A stretch of DNA of 64,000 bases from Lapidilactobacillus dextrinicus DSM 20335 (GCF_001436095.1 NZ_AYYK01000004.1:124001-188000), one strand, 5' to 3'. Positions 1 through 9,816 are shown, counted from the first letter of the stretch. Notes: a model not told the origin generated them from the sequence alone. Translations and numbers: made by a program.

Positions 1-1
1 A

Positions 2-1096
2 ACTGAACCAGGTCATGATGGCCTTTATTTACCTGAACCACTTGATGTTGACGGGCGTCATAATTTCTTAGTATTATATCAAAGCGGCTTACGCATTGAC
101 TGGCAATTTCGGCCATTAAAGCAATTAAAGGGTTATTTAAAAGAGGATACGTTAACTAGAATTGTCGGTGATAAAGATGGTCGAGTTACTAAATCATTAC
201 ATCCTAATGATCGTCAATATTGGTTGGGCCGTCCATCTGAGAAGACATTTAATAGCTCCGTAAAAGAATTCTGGTGGGAGTTTGTTAACACGTTAAAAGC
301 AGCTATCCGCCAAGAGAATTTCTTAGCACAATTTTACTTAAATTTGACCCGCGAAGAATTGATTCGCATGTTAACTTGGGGTGTGGCAACGAGTCACGGT
401 TTTGAACGGAGTTATGGCAAAGAAAATCAACAAGCCTTAAAGCTCCTGTCACCTAAAGTTCAACGTCAGGTTTTAGCAACCTATGATACTAGTAGTTTGA
501 CCGCTATTTATGCAGCGTTAAAGGCAATGGGCCAATTAGAAAATACCGCCTTAAAATTAGTCGGCGATAAGTTAAGCCTCAATTATCAACCACTTCTAAA
601 ACTAGACCAAGTGCCCTTAACCTATCTGTGCAGTAAAGACGAACAAGATTTGGCCACCTATTTTGATCAACAAAATGCCAGTTTGTTATTTCAACAGGAA
701 AGTCAGTTAATTGATTGGGGTAACCGTGATGAGGATATTGATAGTTTGGTTGTAGTAGGATCATACGGCCAAGGCACTCAAAAACCTGAATCTGATCTCG
801 ATTTAGTTTTAATCACAGGTAATAAGGCTAAGTTTTTCCAACATCATGAATTCGTTAATCAATTTGGTAAAACAACGAAGGTACAGACTGAATTTTATGG
901 CGCGGTCACTTCAATTCGAGCAACTTATGAGGATGCTTCAGAGATCGAATTTAGCATTGCTGATGCAACTTGGTTAGAAAAGCCACTACCAGCAAGCACC
1001 AAGCAAGTGTTACAGGGTGGTTTTAAGGTGTTGGTTGATAAACGACAACAGTTTAAGAACATTAAACACTTAACGACAGAACAAGATTTGCAGTAG
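2..1096 (+). CDS. ANT(6)-like nucleotidyltransferase fused to a second nucleotidyltransferase domain (5' partial)
   Basis: The reading frame is open from base 2, so the true start lies left of the window; the first internal ATG (224) is not the start. The N-terminal visible part (LRIDWQF, DKDGRV, the NEFWW-like KEFWWEF, and a GFERSYGKENQ stretch) follows the aminoglycoside 6-adenylyltransferase (ANT(6)/AadK) family, with its own catalytic GSR/DxD motif upstream of the window. The C-terminal part (from about base 730) carries a complete second nucleotidyltransferase core, GSYGQGTQKPESDLDLV, followed by a TSIRATY...EIEFSI strand. Two transferase units in one chain are unusual. Substrate is unknown; resistance to streptomycin is only an inference from the family. 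Confidence 0.75.
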   Translation, partial: TEPGHDGLYLPEPLDVDGRHNFLVLYQSGLRIDWQFRPLKQLKGYLKEDTLTRIVGDKDGRVTKSLHPNDRQYWLGRPSEKTFNSSVKEFWWEFVNTLKAAIRQENFLAQFYLNLTREELIRMLTWGVATSHGFERSYGKENQQALKLLSPKVQRQVLATYDTSSLTAIYAALKAMGQLENTALKLVGDKLSLNYQPLLKLDQVPLTYLCSKDEQDLATYFDQQNASLLFQQESQLIDWGNRDEDIDSLVVVGSYGQGTQKPESDLDLVLITGNKAKFFQHHEFVNQFGKTTKVQTEFYGAVTSIRATYEDASEIEFSIADATWLEKPLPASTKQVLQGGFKVLVDKRQQFKNIKHLTTEQDLQ

Positions 1097-1173
1097 TTAT
1101 TTTGCACCGCCAGTATTAAAATTCTCAGTAGCCAGTTTTGTTAGTCATCATATAGATATAGGGGAAAGTGCCG

Positions 1174-1596
1174 GTGGATAAAGTAGGGCAGACAACTGTA
1201 GAATCGGTTGTCAAACAACGACATCATTTTTCACGACGACATTCTTTGGAAGTCATCACAATCTTAATTGTGTTAGGCTGTGCAATCTATAGCTTGTGGC
1301 CTGGGTATGCCGGTCAGGCTCAAGTTAAGTTAGATCATAGTCAGATTAGTTATCAGGGACGTGTTAACAAACAAAAGTTTAATGGTCAAGGAACCTTAAA
1401 AGTTGCCGGTCAAGGGACTTATGTTGGCCATTTTAGTGACGGCCGTTTCAATGATCTTGGTCAATTTAAATCTCTGGATGGTTGGACTTACCTTGGTCAG
1501 TTTAAGAATGGCATGATTAGTGGCAACGGAAAGATGCTTGACGCTAAGCAACAAGTGATTGGCAAATACAAAAATGGGGTTTTACAGCAGCCATGA
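1174..1596 (+). CDS. Single-pass membrane protein with MORN repeats
   Basis: About 140 residues. One membrane segment near residues 28-48 (LEVITILIVLGCAIYSLW) is followed by an extracytoplasmic region of MORN-like repeats: GQGTLKVAGQGTYVGHF, GWTYLGQFKNGMISG and GKYKNGV. MORN repeats are short beta-hairpins used for protein or lipid contacts. The GTG at 1174 is preferred over the GTG at 1168 because the GGGGA at 1161 is then 8 bases away instead of 2. The stop overlaps the next gene by 4 bases (ATGA), so the two are translationally coupled, which suggests it works with the acetyltransferase that follows. Function is otherwise unknown. Confidence 0.7.
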   Translation: MDKVGQTTVESVVKQRHHFSRRHSLEVITILIVLGCAIYSLWPGYAGQAQVKLDHSQISYQGRVNKQKFNGQGTLKVAGQGTYVGHFSDGRFNDLGQFKSLDGWTYLGQFKNGMISGNGKMLDAKQQVIGKYKNGVLQQP

Positions 1597-3521
1597 GAAT
1601 AAAATGGTTTAGTTTTGTGCGTATCACTGGGCTATTATTGGTTCTGACGTATCATTTTTTCAAAAACCTATTGCCTGGTGGCTTCATTGGTGTTGATATC
1701 TTCTTTACTTTTTCCGGTTATTTGATCACAGCTTTAATGGTGGATGAGTTCAATCGTCAGGGGAATTTTGATTTGATTGGCTTTTATCGACGCCGTTTTT
1801 ACCGAATTGTGCCACCATTAGTGCTCTCGATTTTATTGGTCATTCCCTTTACCTATTTAGTTAGCCGTGATTATGTTACTAATATTGGCAAACAGATTAC
1901 GGCGGCTTTGGGATTCACTACTAATTTTTATGAGATTGCGACCGGGGGGAGTTATGAAACTAATTTTATTCCTCATCTATTCGTTCATACTTGGTCGTTA
2001 GCAATTGAGATGCATTATTATATTATTTGGGGTTTATGTGCATTACTGATTGCCCGTTTAGTTAAACATAGCTACCAAAAGAATCAGAAAACTAAGCGAC
2101 GAGCTTTAATGCTTTTTAAACGTTCGCTATTTTTGCTATCTGGTATTTTTTTCATTGCCAGCTTATCTGCTATGATTATTGGTTCGCTTCATTTAAAAGA
2201 ATTTTCGCCAGTTTATTTTTCAACGTTAACTCATTGCTTTCCTTTCTTTTTAGGCAGTTGTTTAGGTATCTTAGTCGGTATTCGTCAGATATCGACACGT
2301 TTTATGGCCAGTGTTCGGACTTGGACCACACCAATTGCCATTTTTATTCTGGGGTTGTGCTTTACGGCGTTAATTGGGTTAAGTCTAACCCTGCAATTCG
2401 ATCAACGTTCAACCTACTTTTACGGGTTTTTAGTTGCAAGTATTCTAGCTAGCATTATGATTTATGCAGCTAGAATACTTCATGAAAAAACACCAACTAT
2501 TGCTGAACCTAAAGTGATCACATTTTTAGCTGATACGAGTTACAGCGTTTATTTATTCCATTGGCCGTTCTTCGTCATATTTTCACACGTGGTTAACCTA
2601 TATTGGGCTGTTATTTTAACGCTTGTTCTTTCACTGGCGTTTTCGGCATTGTCTTATTATTTCTTGGAACCACTTATTGCCGGTAAAACTGATCAATTTC
2701 ATGCCACCTGGGTTCGCTGGTCATTGAAGAAACATTTACTTCAAACTGCTATTGTGGTTATTTTAATTGCGTTAACTGGTGTAACCAGTTATACGGCATA
2801 TGCTGCACCCACGATGACAAGTTTGGAAACAAAGCTTTGGACAAGTGGACTGTATCAGGATATCGATCAAATTAATGATGCGCATCAAGCTGTTTTAGCT
2901 GCGGTTGAAGCTAAGCAAAAAGCCGAAGCCGCGCGCAAAAAACAGCTGGCAGCAAAAACGGCTGCTGAAAAGGCTAAAGCTGAAGAAGAACGCATTCTAA
3001 GTATGATTCCTCAAGGCGTCTCTATCATTGGTGATAGTGTTACTTTAGGCACACGTCAGTACCTAGGTGCGCATGTGCCAGAAAGCACGATTGATGCTGC
3101 TGGCAACCGAACTATGGATCTAGCATATAAAGTTATGATGGATCAACAAAAGAAACATACTTTACGCCAATACGTTGTGATAGCTATTGGGACTAATGCT
3201 TTAAATGATTGGCAGGCACAAACTGATAAAGTGATTCACTCGTTAGAAAAAGGCCATCATCTAATTTTAATGACGCCACACGACGGCTCAGCCACAGCAG
3301 CTTATAATTCTGAGAAGCTAGCGGTTTATGAGCGTACGTTACCGAAACGGTATCCGTGGATTACAATTGCAGATTGGAACACAGTAGCTAAAGCACATCC
3401 GGAAGCTTTTAAAGGCAGTGATGGCACACACTTTGGTGGAAATGCTCAAGGCGACGCTTTGTTTGCCAAATGCATCAATGATGCGTTAGCTATTGCAAAA
3501 AAACAACCATTTAAAAAATGA
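1593..3521 (+). CDS. oatA: OatA-like membrane O-acyltransferase with SGNH domain
   Basis: 642 residues, the usual length for OatA, which O-acetylates peptidoglycan MurNAc and confers lysozyme resistance. Residues 1-370 form the multi-span acyltransferase-3 domain (YHFF with the catalytic-type His, GVDIFFTFSGYL, FYRRRFYRI, HTWSLAIEMHYY). A further membrane segment at about 385-405 is followed by a charged Ala/Lys/Glu coiled linker (about 440-475) and an extracellular SGNH esterase-type domain with GDSV (Ser about 481) and DGTHFGG (Asp/His about 609-612). The exact cell-wall acceptor is an inference. It is coupled to the upstream MORN gene and ends at a terminator. Confidence 0.85.
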   Translation: MRIKWFSFVRITGLLLVLTYHFFKNLLPGGFIGVDIFFTFSGYLITALMVDEFNRQGNFDLIGFYRRRFYRIVPPLVLSILLVIPFTYLVSRDYVTNIGKQITAALGFTTNFYEIATGGSYETNFIPHLFVHTWSLAIEMHYYIIWGLCALLIARLVKHSYQKNQKTKRRALMLFKRSLFLLSGIFFIASLSAMIIGSLHLKEFSPVYFSTLTHCFPFFLGSCLGILVGIRQISTRFMASVRTWTTPIAIFILGLCFTALIGLSLTLQFDQRSTYFYGFLVASILASIMIYAARILHEKTPTIAEPKVITFLADTSYSVYLFHWPFFVIFSHVVNLYWAVILTLVLSLAFSALSYYFLEPLIAGKTDQFHATWVRWSLKKHLLQTAIVVILIALTGVTSYTAYAAPTMTSLETKLWTSGLYQDIDQINDAHQAVLAAVEAKQKAEAARKKQLAAKTAAEKAKAEEERILSMIPQGVSIIGDSVTLGTRQYLGAHVPESTIDAAGNRTMDLAYKVMMDQQKKHTLRQYVVIAIGTNALNDWQAQTDKVIHSLEKGHHLILMTPHDGSATAAYNSEKLAVYERTLPKRYPWITIADWNTVAKAHPEAFKGSDGTHFGGNAQGDALFAKCINDALAIAKKQPFKK

Positions 3522-3550
3522 ACCAATTATTAAGGACTGTATAATAAAAA

Positions 3551-3583
3551 AGATCAACGTTGTAAAATGCGTTGGTCTTTTTT
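3551..3583 (+). terminator. Terminator after oatA
   Basis: Stem AGATCAACG / CGTTGGTCT (one G-T pair) followed by a T run. The rest of the 371-base gap to the next gene is AT-rich, and I see no gene in it. Confidence 0.8.
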
Positions 3584-3892
3584 ATTAGAAAGATTAATAA
3601 TCAAGTTACTTAAATTTGTTGTTAGCAAAACTAAGCGGGTAATATCTATGAGCAATTAAAAAGAGCGGTATTTTAATTTTAAATCAATTCTTCCAATAAT
3701 ATATATTATGTTAACTAGAATATAACTTTTGTATTTAAGCAGCTCCCCTTATTAAAATGATGACCTATTTGTGCTCATAATTCTATTTCGATGTTTACTA
3801 GTGATAAAACAAAAAATAAATCATTTTACGTGCGTTTTGATCCAAACATCGGTACGCTTAGTTATGAAAAATAAATCTTGGAGGTTTAACAG

Positions 3893-4540
3893 ATGAAAAT
3901 TTTAATTATTGGTGCTCATGGACATGTTGGTCAACTGACAACGAAATTATTGGCTGATCAAGGTAATCAAGTTTATGGTAGTATTCGTGACACCGCCCAA
4001 AATGATGAAATTAAAACACTTGGTGGTATTCCCGTTACTTATGATTTATTGGGTTCAGTTGCTGATATGACAAAGACTGTTGCTGATATTAAACCTGATG
4101 CTATTGTTTTTACAGCTGGTTCTGGTGGCCATGGCGGTCAAAGTGGCACTTTGAATATTGATCTCGATGGTGCAGTTAAGACTATGGAAGCTGCTCAACA
4201 AGCGGCAGTTAAAAGATTTATTATGGTTAGTGCGTTTGGTACCGGCGACCGTGAATTCTGGGCTAATTCATCAATTCGTGGTTACTATGTAGCTAAATAT
4301 TATGCAGATCAATGGTTACAGCTACGAACGAATTTGCAATATACCATCTTACGTCCTGGTACGCTAACAAATGATGAACCCACTGGTGAAATCGACTTAA
4401 GCGGGGCAACTACAGGTGATTTAACGGTTACGCGTGCTGATGTGGCTGCAGTAATTGCTGCCGTTCTCGATAATTCACAAACGATTGGTGAGATTTATAC
4501 TTTTGTTAATGGTGATGAACCAATTGATGAAGCCTTTTAA
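3893..4540 (+). CDS. NAD(P)-binding atypical SDR / NmrA-like oxidoreductase
   Basis: 215 residues with an N-terminal Rossmann motif GAHGHVG (residues 7-13). A VFTAGSGG strand end and a VSAFGTGD segment follow, and YYVAKYYAD carries the Tyr-x-x-x-Lys pair of the extended/atypical SDR fold; LRPGTLT is the typical late strand. This matches the YwnB/NAD(P)H-binding group of small sugar-epimerase-like reductases; the substrate is unknown. The start is well supported by GGAGG 8 bases upstream. It stands alone, with a terminator shared with the convergent oleate hydratase gene. Confidence 0.8.
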   Translation: MKILIIGAHGHVGQLTTKLLADQGNQVYGSIRDTAQNDEIKTLGGIPVTYDLLGSVADMTKTVADIKPDAIVFTAGSGGHGGQSGTLNIDLDGAVKTMEAAQQAAVKRFIMVSAFGTGDREFWANSSIRGYYVAKYYADQWLQLRTNLQYTILRPGTLTNDEPTGEIDLSGATTGDLTVTRADVAAVIAAVLDNSQTIGEIYTFVNGDEPIDEAF

Positions 4541-4560
4541 TTAAAATTCAATATATAAAA

Positions 4561-4605
4561 AAGAAGCTAACTACCCTATTTCATAGGTGTTGTTAGCTTC
4601 TTTTT
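4561..4605. terminator. Bidirectional terminator
   Basis: AAGAAGCTAAC / GTTAGCTTCTT stem with A/T tracts on both sides, between two convergent genes. Confidence 0.8.
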
Positions 4606-4607
4606 GT

Positions 4608-6290
4608 TTATCTAAACATGGTCTTTGTTGCACGGGCCATGACTTTTGGACTCTTTTCGTAGTGATGAAGTTTAGTTAAATGTTTATCGGGAATACCTAA
4701 GAAATGATAAACGGCAATTTGTGCGGCTCTAAAGGAATATTGTTCGGTGAAGACCATATCAAATGGCATTTCTGCAAATTGACTGATGAAAGCCAAGTTA
4801 GTTGAACCTTCAGGAACAACCGCTGGGCGATCACCCTTAGCGCGTTGATTAAATAACGCACTGGCATATGGCATGTAAACCGGAATGACATTAATAACGC
4901 TGTCCATAATTTCATCAACATGGTTGCGAATGTTATCTGAACTGTGATCGATTGCAGCCAACTGACCAATTAATTCTTCTAACATTTCACGGCCAGTCAT
5001 TTCGATGAATGGCTTGTCAACATAGTCCCCTGTTTGCCGTGGATATAAACTGTAGCCCCAGAAAATTGTCTCGTTTTCCTTTTGGGCATGGAAATGTGGC
5101 TGATGATGGACAACGATTGATAATAATTCATTACTATCAATAAAGGTGTTTAAAGCGTGACCTGGTTGTTGGGTAGTAATCCGACTAATTTGATCAAGCA
5201 AATAGTGATTCTTCGTGGTTACGGTGAAACTTGACCATTCAGACTGTTCCCGATCGTTGAAGAATTTATCAGGATGACCTAATTGATAGAAATGTTCTGT
5301 CGCTTTCTTCCAAAGCATAGCTGATGGTGCATATTCCATATTTTCTTTAATTGGTGTATCCATATCACCAATTGAACTACTGTCGGTGATTGAACCGTTA
5401 GTGTCAAAGACTAAATCATCTGGATCAACTTTAATGGTGCCGGATTTTGGTTCTTTGGTATTAACTACTTCATATTTCAGACCAGTAACGGTGATTTTAT
5501 CGCGTAGTGGTGAATCAGCAAATAAAAGTTCTGTTATCTTAATATTATTCTTGAAAGTAACACCTTGCTTTTCGAGAAAATGACGCATTGGTAAAATGAC
5601 ACTCTCATATTGGTTGTAAGGGGTTCTAGTGACCCCTGCTAGTGTATTAATCCGACTGAACTCTAGAATCATTCGATTCATGTAGCGTCTTAATTCCATA
5701 GCTGAGCTTTGGCGTTTAAAGGCAAAAGTTGTTTCCCACATGTACCAGAAATTTGTGCTAAAGATATGAGGTGTGTTCTTAAACCATTCCTCAATACTAA
5801 TATCATTTAGTTGTTCTTCTTTACTTTCGGGCATCATCATTAATTCGGTTAAACGCGCCCGATCATGATTGTTGAATTGCATGTGGCGATAATCGTTCTT
5901 GCCGCCGTGATTACGAATGCCCTCGGTTTTATCCATTAAACGTGCCACGTCATGAGTGGGATGGGCGTGGTCAAAATTTAAAATCTCGTCAGTTACACTC
6001 CAGCCGGGATGATCCTCAGATGGCACTGAACGCAAGACATCCCATAGATTTTCATAAGTCTCTTCGTTAAGCATGCGGCCACCCTTAGCTAAAAAGCCTT
6101 TATTATTGCCTAAAGGTTGATTGCCATATTCATGTTCATAATCACTAACAGCAGCACCATCATTAGCACCATGTGTTTCTAAACCAAACATCGTGATTTG
6201 TTGGCCTTGCCAATGACCATCACGAATTAAATAAATAGCAGCTGCTAAGTTACCGACACCTGTACCGATCATATAAGCTTTACGTGACAT
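4608..6290 (-). CDS. ohyA: Oleate hydratase (FAD-dependent, MCRA family)
   Basis: 560 residues. Hydrates cis-9 unsaturated fatty acids to 10-hydroxy acids, a membrane-associated detoxification step common in lactobacilli. The N-terminal dinucleotide motif GTGVGNLAAAIYLI binds FAD. The family blocks KGGRMLNEETYENLWDVL, FDHAHPTHDVARL, NFWYMWETTFAFKRQSSAMEL and RYMNRMILEFSRI are all present, and the length is typical. The ATG at 6290 is chosen because AAGGAG (6304-6299) sits 8 bases upstream; the GTG at 6299 would overlap that site. A single-gene unit, convergent with the upstream reductase. Confidence 0.93.
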   Translation of the reverse strand: MSRKAYMIGTGVGNLAAAIYLIRDGHWQGQQITMFGLETHGANDGAAVSDYEHEYGNQPLGNNKGFLAKGGRMLNEETYENLWDVLRSVPSEDHPGWSVTDEILNFDHAHPTHDVARLMDKTEGIRNHGGKNDYRHMQFNNHDRARLTELMMMPESKEEQLNDISIEEWFKNTPHIFSTNFWYMWETTFAFKRQSSAMELRRYMNRMILEFSRINTLAGVTRTPYNQYESVILPMRHFLEKQGVTFKNNIKITELLFADSPLRDKITVTGLKYEVVNTKEPKSGTIKVDPDDLVFDTNGSITDSSSIGDMDTPIKENMEYAPSAMLWKKATEHFYQLGHPDKFFNDREQSEWSSFTVTTKNHYLLDQISRITTQQPGHALNTFIDSNELLSIVVHHQPHFHAQKENETIFWGYSLYPRQTGDYVDKPFIEMTGREMLEELIGQLAAIDHSSDNIRNHVDEIMDSVINVIPVYMPYASALFNQRAKGDRPAVVPEGSTNLAFISQFAEMPFDMVFTEQYSFRAAQIAVYHFLGIPDKHLTKLHHYEKSPKVMARATKTMFR

Positions 6291-6483
6291 TGAGATCACT
6301 CCTTATCAAATTATGTCGCATTGAGTTAACTGGTTTATGTCTAAAATTAATTTGCAAGACATATTCGTACGACCTACCTTTGTACACCTTGATTATAAAT
6401 CCTCTACTAGAAAAACCAATGTTCAAAGCACTTTTGGTGTAAAAAAATACGACACTAAGTTAATAGTGTCGTACCAACGTGAT

Positions 6484-6859
6484 TTAATTAATTTTTTGCG
6501 CTGTAACTAATAACATCATCGGCCGTCGGAGCTCATCTTGCATACCGGGTACACTTGCCAAAAGATCTTGAGGTGGCGTTGGTTCAGCCAGATTAGTTAT
6601 CGTAAAACCGGTCTGCAACAACGTATTCAAGTAAGTGGTTAGTGTGCGATGATATTTGGTAATATGTTGGTCGAGAAAAACAGCATTACGCTGACCTTCC
6701 TGAAAATAATGATCGACTAGCCAACACTTAGGCTTACCATCTGCATCATAAGGCCAATTTTTGCCGTCCTACTGCTGTAAAAACAGGATGCTCAACTGAA
6801 CGAGGAAATTGCCGGTAAGCGGCAAAGAAGGCCGCATCATCATACTTATTCTCTTTCAC
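6484..6859 (-). pseudogene. Class I SAM methyltransferase remnant
   Basis: The reverse strand encodes the methyltransferase N-terminus KYDDAAFFAAYRQFPRSV joined directly to its late segment EHPVFTAVG, so the SAM-binding middle (about 90-100 codons) is deleted. After VGRQ the frame shifts: one extra A in a run of five A moves the reading frame, and the tail (WPYDADGKPKCW, then KYHRTLTTYLNTLL and MQDELRRPMMLLV) continues in another frame to a stop at 6484. Two independent lesions make it non-functional. It lies just downstream of a degV gene. Confidence 0.8.
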
Positions 6860-6898
6860 GATAGATCAGTTTCTTAGTGTTCGTTTTATGAATTAAGA

Positions 6899-7762
6899 TT
6901 AGGCAAAAATATCAGCCATCCAACCCAATGCAATAGCTTTTTCACCTAAATGGGTGCCGATAACCGGGCCAAAATAAGTGATTTCAGTTGCTAAATCGGG
7001 AAACTTGGCTTGTAATTCTGTTTGCCAAGCTTCAGCAGCCGGTAAATCGTTACCATGAATAATTAGTAATCTTAAAGGTACATCGGACTTTTCGTAAGCC
7101 TCTGTGAAGATTTCTTCAGCACGTTTATAAGCTTTTTTAATGGAACGGACTTTTTCAAAAGCGACAATTTTGTTTGATTGCTCATCAAAAGTTAATAACG
7201 GTTTAATCTTTAACATTGACCCGATAAAAGCGGCGGAATTAGATAAGCGCCCACCACGGACAAGATTTTGTAAATCATTGACGATAAATACTTCATTGAT
7301 GGTCTTTTTCAAATCATCTAATGTCGCGATGATATCTGTTAAATCAGCACCTGCTTGAGCCATTAGCGCTGCTTTGATTGCTAAGTAACCCATTAAGCGT
7401 ACCGTAATACCAGAATCGTAGGGTACAACTTTAACGCTCTTGATTTCTGGCGCGGCTGTGACGAGTGTATTATAAAAGCCAGAAATGGTACTGGCTAAAT
7501 GGATGGATAAAACAGTGTCATAACCTTCATTACCAAGATCTTCATACAACTTTAACATGTCACCGAGAACTGGCTGTGAAGTGCTTGGAAAAGTCTTTGA
7601 ATTACGTAATTTTTCATAGAATTCAGCGGTCTGTAAGTCAACGCCTTCTTCATAAACTTGATTATCAATAATCACTGGAATTGGTACAACTTTAATATTA
7701 TATTGTTCTGCTTCTTGAGCTGACAAATAAGCGGAACTATCGGTAACAATTGCAATTTTCAA
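6899..7762 (-). CDS. DegV family fatty-acid-binding protein
   Basis: 287 residues, typical of the family. DegV/FakB proteins bind a fatty acid and present it to the FakA kinase for incorporation into phospholipid. Motifs: VTDSSAYL near the N-terminus, FPSTSQPVLGD (Thr-Ser-Gln of the lipid pocket), HLASTISGFYNT, and VRGGRLSN followed by LKIKPLL. A second DegV gene lies at 24142. The ATG start has an AAGGGGG site close upstream. Which fatty acid it prefers cannot be told from the sequence. Confidence 0.9.
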   Translation of the reverse strand: MKIAIVTDSSAYLSAQEAEQYNIKVVPIPVIIDNQVYEEGVDLQTAEFYEKLRNSKTFPSTSQPVLGDMLKLYEDLGNEGYDTVLSIHLASTISGFYNTLVTAAPEIKSVKVVPYDSGITVRLMGYLAIKAALMAQAGADLTDIIATLDDLKKTINEVFIVNDLQNLVRGGRLSNSAAFIGSMLKIKPLLTFDEQSNKIVAFEKVRSIKKAYKRAEEIFTEAYEKSDVPLRLLIIHGNDLPAAEAWQTELQAKFPDLATEITYFGPVIGTHLGEKAIALGWMADIFA

Positions 7763-8088
7763 CTTGAGTGATCCCCCTTAAAGCAATGGTACGCATCATC
7801 ATTTAACTTGGTTTAAGATTATCATGATGTTCGTTATCGTCAAAAAACGATCTTGATACTTGATAGTTGGTGTTATTGGGTACTAGCATAACTTTATGCT
7901 AAAATGGATTAAGTCTGGTCTTGCTTAAAAGAACAAGCATCACACGCTTAATTATCTTAATCAATAAAGCATGATGGTATCGAAGTAAAATTTTGCTTGA
8001 ATTTGCTTGAATATGATGATTATACAGTAAAATAGGTCAACCGTAAAATCAGTATTTATTAAAATAATTACTTGGAAAGGAATTTATT

Positions 8089-9810
8089 ATGTCATTTGAT
8101 GGAACGTTTCTCCATGCCATGACAGCTGAACTGGCGACTACTTTTGTTGGTGGTAAAGTTGTAAAAATTCAACAACCTTATCCCCTAGAAATTATTGTAA
8201 CCATTCGCAGTCAGCGGCATAATTATCCCCTGCTACTCTCGGCCAATCCTAGTTTGGCCCGCGCACAAATCACCAAGATTCCTTACGCTAATCCTAAAAC
8301 TGCGCCTAATTTCGTAATGACATTGCGCAAGTATTTAGAAAACGCCAGTGTTGAAGCTGTCGAACAGATCGAAAATGATCGTATTTTAAAGATTTCTTTG
8401 CGTTCACGCGATGAATTGGGCGATCAAGAAGATTTATTATTAATTGTGGAAATGATGGGACGTCATAGTAATATTTTCTTAATCGAAAAGGCAACCAATC
8501 GTGTCATTGAATTGATTAAACATGTTTCCCCTGACCAAAATCGTTACCGATTATTAATGCCTGGGGCGCAGTATCTTCAACCTGAATTGGCTAGTGGCTT
8601 CAATCCTTTTGCTAGTGAAATAACGGTTGATGATTGGAATCAAGTTTGGCTACAACTTCATGATTTGAAAAACAAACCAGTGCGTGTTTGGCAAACCTTC
8701 TTCCAAGGTTTAGGCACAGATACTGCTTTTGAATTAGCTGAACGCACGAAAACAGCCCGTTCTGTTGAAGAGATGACGACAATCGTCACAGACTTTTGGC
8801 AGTCTTTTGGACAAGTTCAGCCAACAATTGGTGAGCAAAATCAAAAATTACAGTTTGCTGCGATCCCTTACCAAACTTTTACCGGAACTGTTAATGATGA
8901 TTTCACAACCTTAAGCGGGATGTTAGATCGCTTCTTTGGTCAAAAGGCCGAGTCTGATCGTAAACATCAATTAGCAAGTAATTTATTACAACGGTTAAAC
9001 ACGGTCATCAAACGTAATCAGAAGAAGTTAAAGAAATTACAGCAAACATTTAAGAGTGCCCAAAATGCCGATGAAGTGCGGATTAAGGGCGAAATCCTGA
9101 TGACTTATTTGCGAGAGGTTCCGGAGCATGCAACTAAAGTGACCTTACCCAACTTTTATGACGATAATCAGCCACTAACGATTTCACTCTCCCCTGCGCT
9201 TACGCCTGCTAAAAACGCTCAGAAATACTTTACCCGTTATCAAAAAGATAAAAATGCGTTGATCTATGTTAAAACGCAGTTGGAAGAAACACAAGCTGAA
9301 TTAGATTATTTAACAGGTGTTTTAGCACAAGTTGAAGTTGGTGAGCCTAAGGATATTGAAGATATTCGTGTTGAATTGGAACAACAAGGTATTATTCGCG
9401 CTGATAAGAAGAAAAAGAAGCAGCGCATTAAAATTAATCCTGCGGAACAATTCTACGCTAGCGATGGTACTTCAATTCTTGTTGGTAAAAACAATCTACA
9501 AAATGACCAACTAACCTTGAAAAAGGCGCGTAAAACAGATTTGTGGCTGCACACTAAGAATATTCCTGGTTCGCATGTGATCATTCAATCTGCCGAGCCT
9601 AGTGATGAAACTATTCTAGAAGCAGCTAAGTTAGCTGCTTATTTCTCTAAAGCGCGTGAATCAAGTCAGGTTCCAGTTGACTATGTTAAAGTTAAACAAA
9701 TTCATAAACCCAATGGGGCAAAACCTGGTTTTGTGATCTTTACTGGTCAAAAGACCATATATGTTACGCCAGAACGCCAATTAGTTGAACAAATGCGGCA
9801 GAAAAAATAG
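8089..9810 (+). CDS. rqcH: Rqc2 homologue RqcH (FbpA/NFACT protein)
   Basis: 573 residues. RqcH binds stalled 50S subunits and recruits tRNA-Ala to add C-terminal alanine tails; homologues were earlier called fibronectin-binding protein FbpA. Order: NFACT-N domain (MSFDGTFLHAMTAEL through the FVMTLRKYLE block), helix-hairpin-helix region, coiled coil (about 290-420, LNTVIKRNQKKLKKLQQ), a basic KKKKKQRIK patch, then NFACT-R with DLWLHTKNIPGSHVII. The start has AAGGAA upstream. The preceding 326-base gap to the divergent degV shows no gene, only AT-rich DNA with a tandem TTGCTTGAAT. Confidence 0.92.
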   Translation: MSFDGTFLHAMTAELATTFVGGKVVKIQQPYPLEIIVTIRSQRHNYPLLLSANPSLARAQITKIPYANPKTAPNFVMTLRKYLENASVEAVEQIENDRILKISLRSRDELGDQEDLLLIVEMMGRHSNIFLIEKATNRVIELIKHVSPDQNRYRLLMPGAQYLQPELASGFNPFASEITVDDWNQVWLQLHDLKNKPVRVWQTFFQGLGTDTAFELAERTKTARSVEEMTTIVTDFWQSFGQVQPTIGEQNQKLQFAAIPYQTFTGTVNDDFTTLSGMLDRFFGQKAESDRKHQLASNLLQRLNTVIKRNQKKLKKLQQTFKSAQNADEVRIKGEILMTYLREVPEHATKVTLPNFYDDNQPLTISLSPALTPAKNAQKYFTRYQKDKNALIYVKTQLEETQAELDYLTGVLAQVEVGEPKDIEDIRVELEQQGIIRADKKKKKQRIKINPAEQFYASDGTSILVGKNNLQNDQLTLKKARKTDLWLHTKNIPGSHVIIQSAEPSDETILEAAKLAAYFSKARESSQVPVDYVKVKQIHKPNGAKPGFVIFTGQKTIYVTPERQLVEQMRQKK

Positions 9811-9816
9811 CAAATT

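Noticed and set aside
6291-6299. GTG start of oleate hydratase 9 bases upstream
   Set aside because: It overlaps the AAGGAG site, which is properly spaced for the ATG at 6290.
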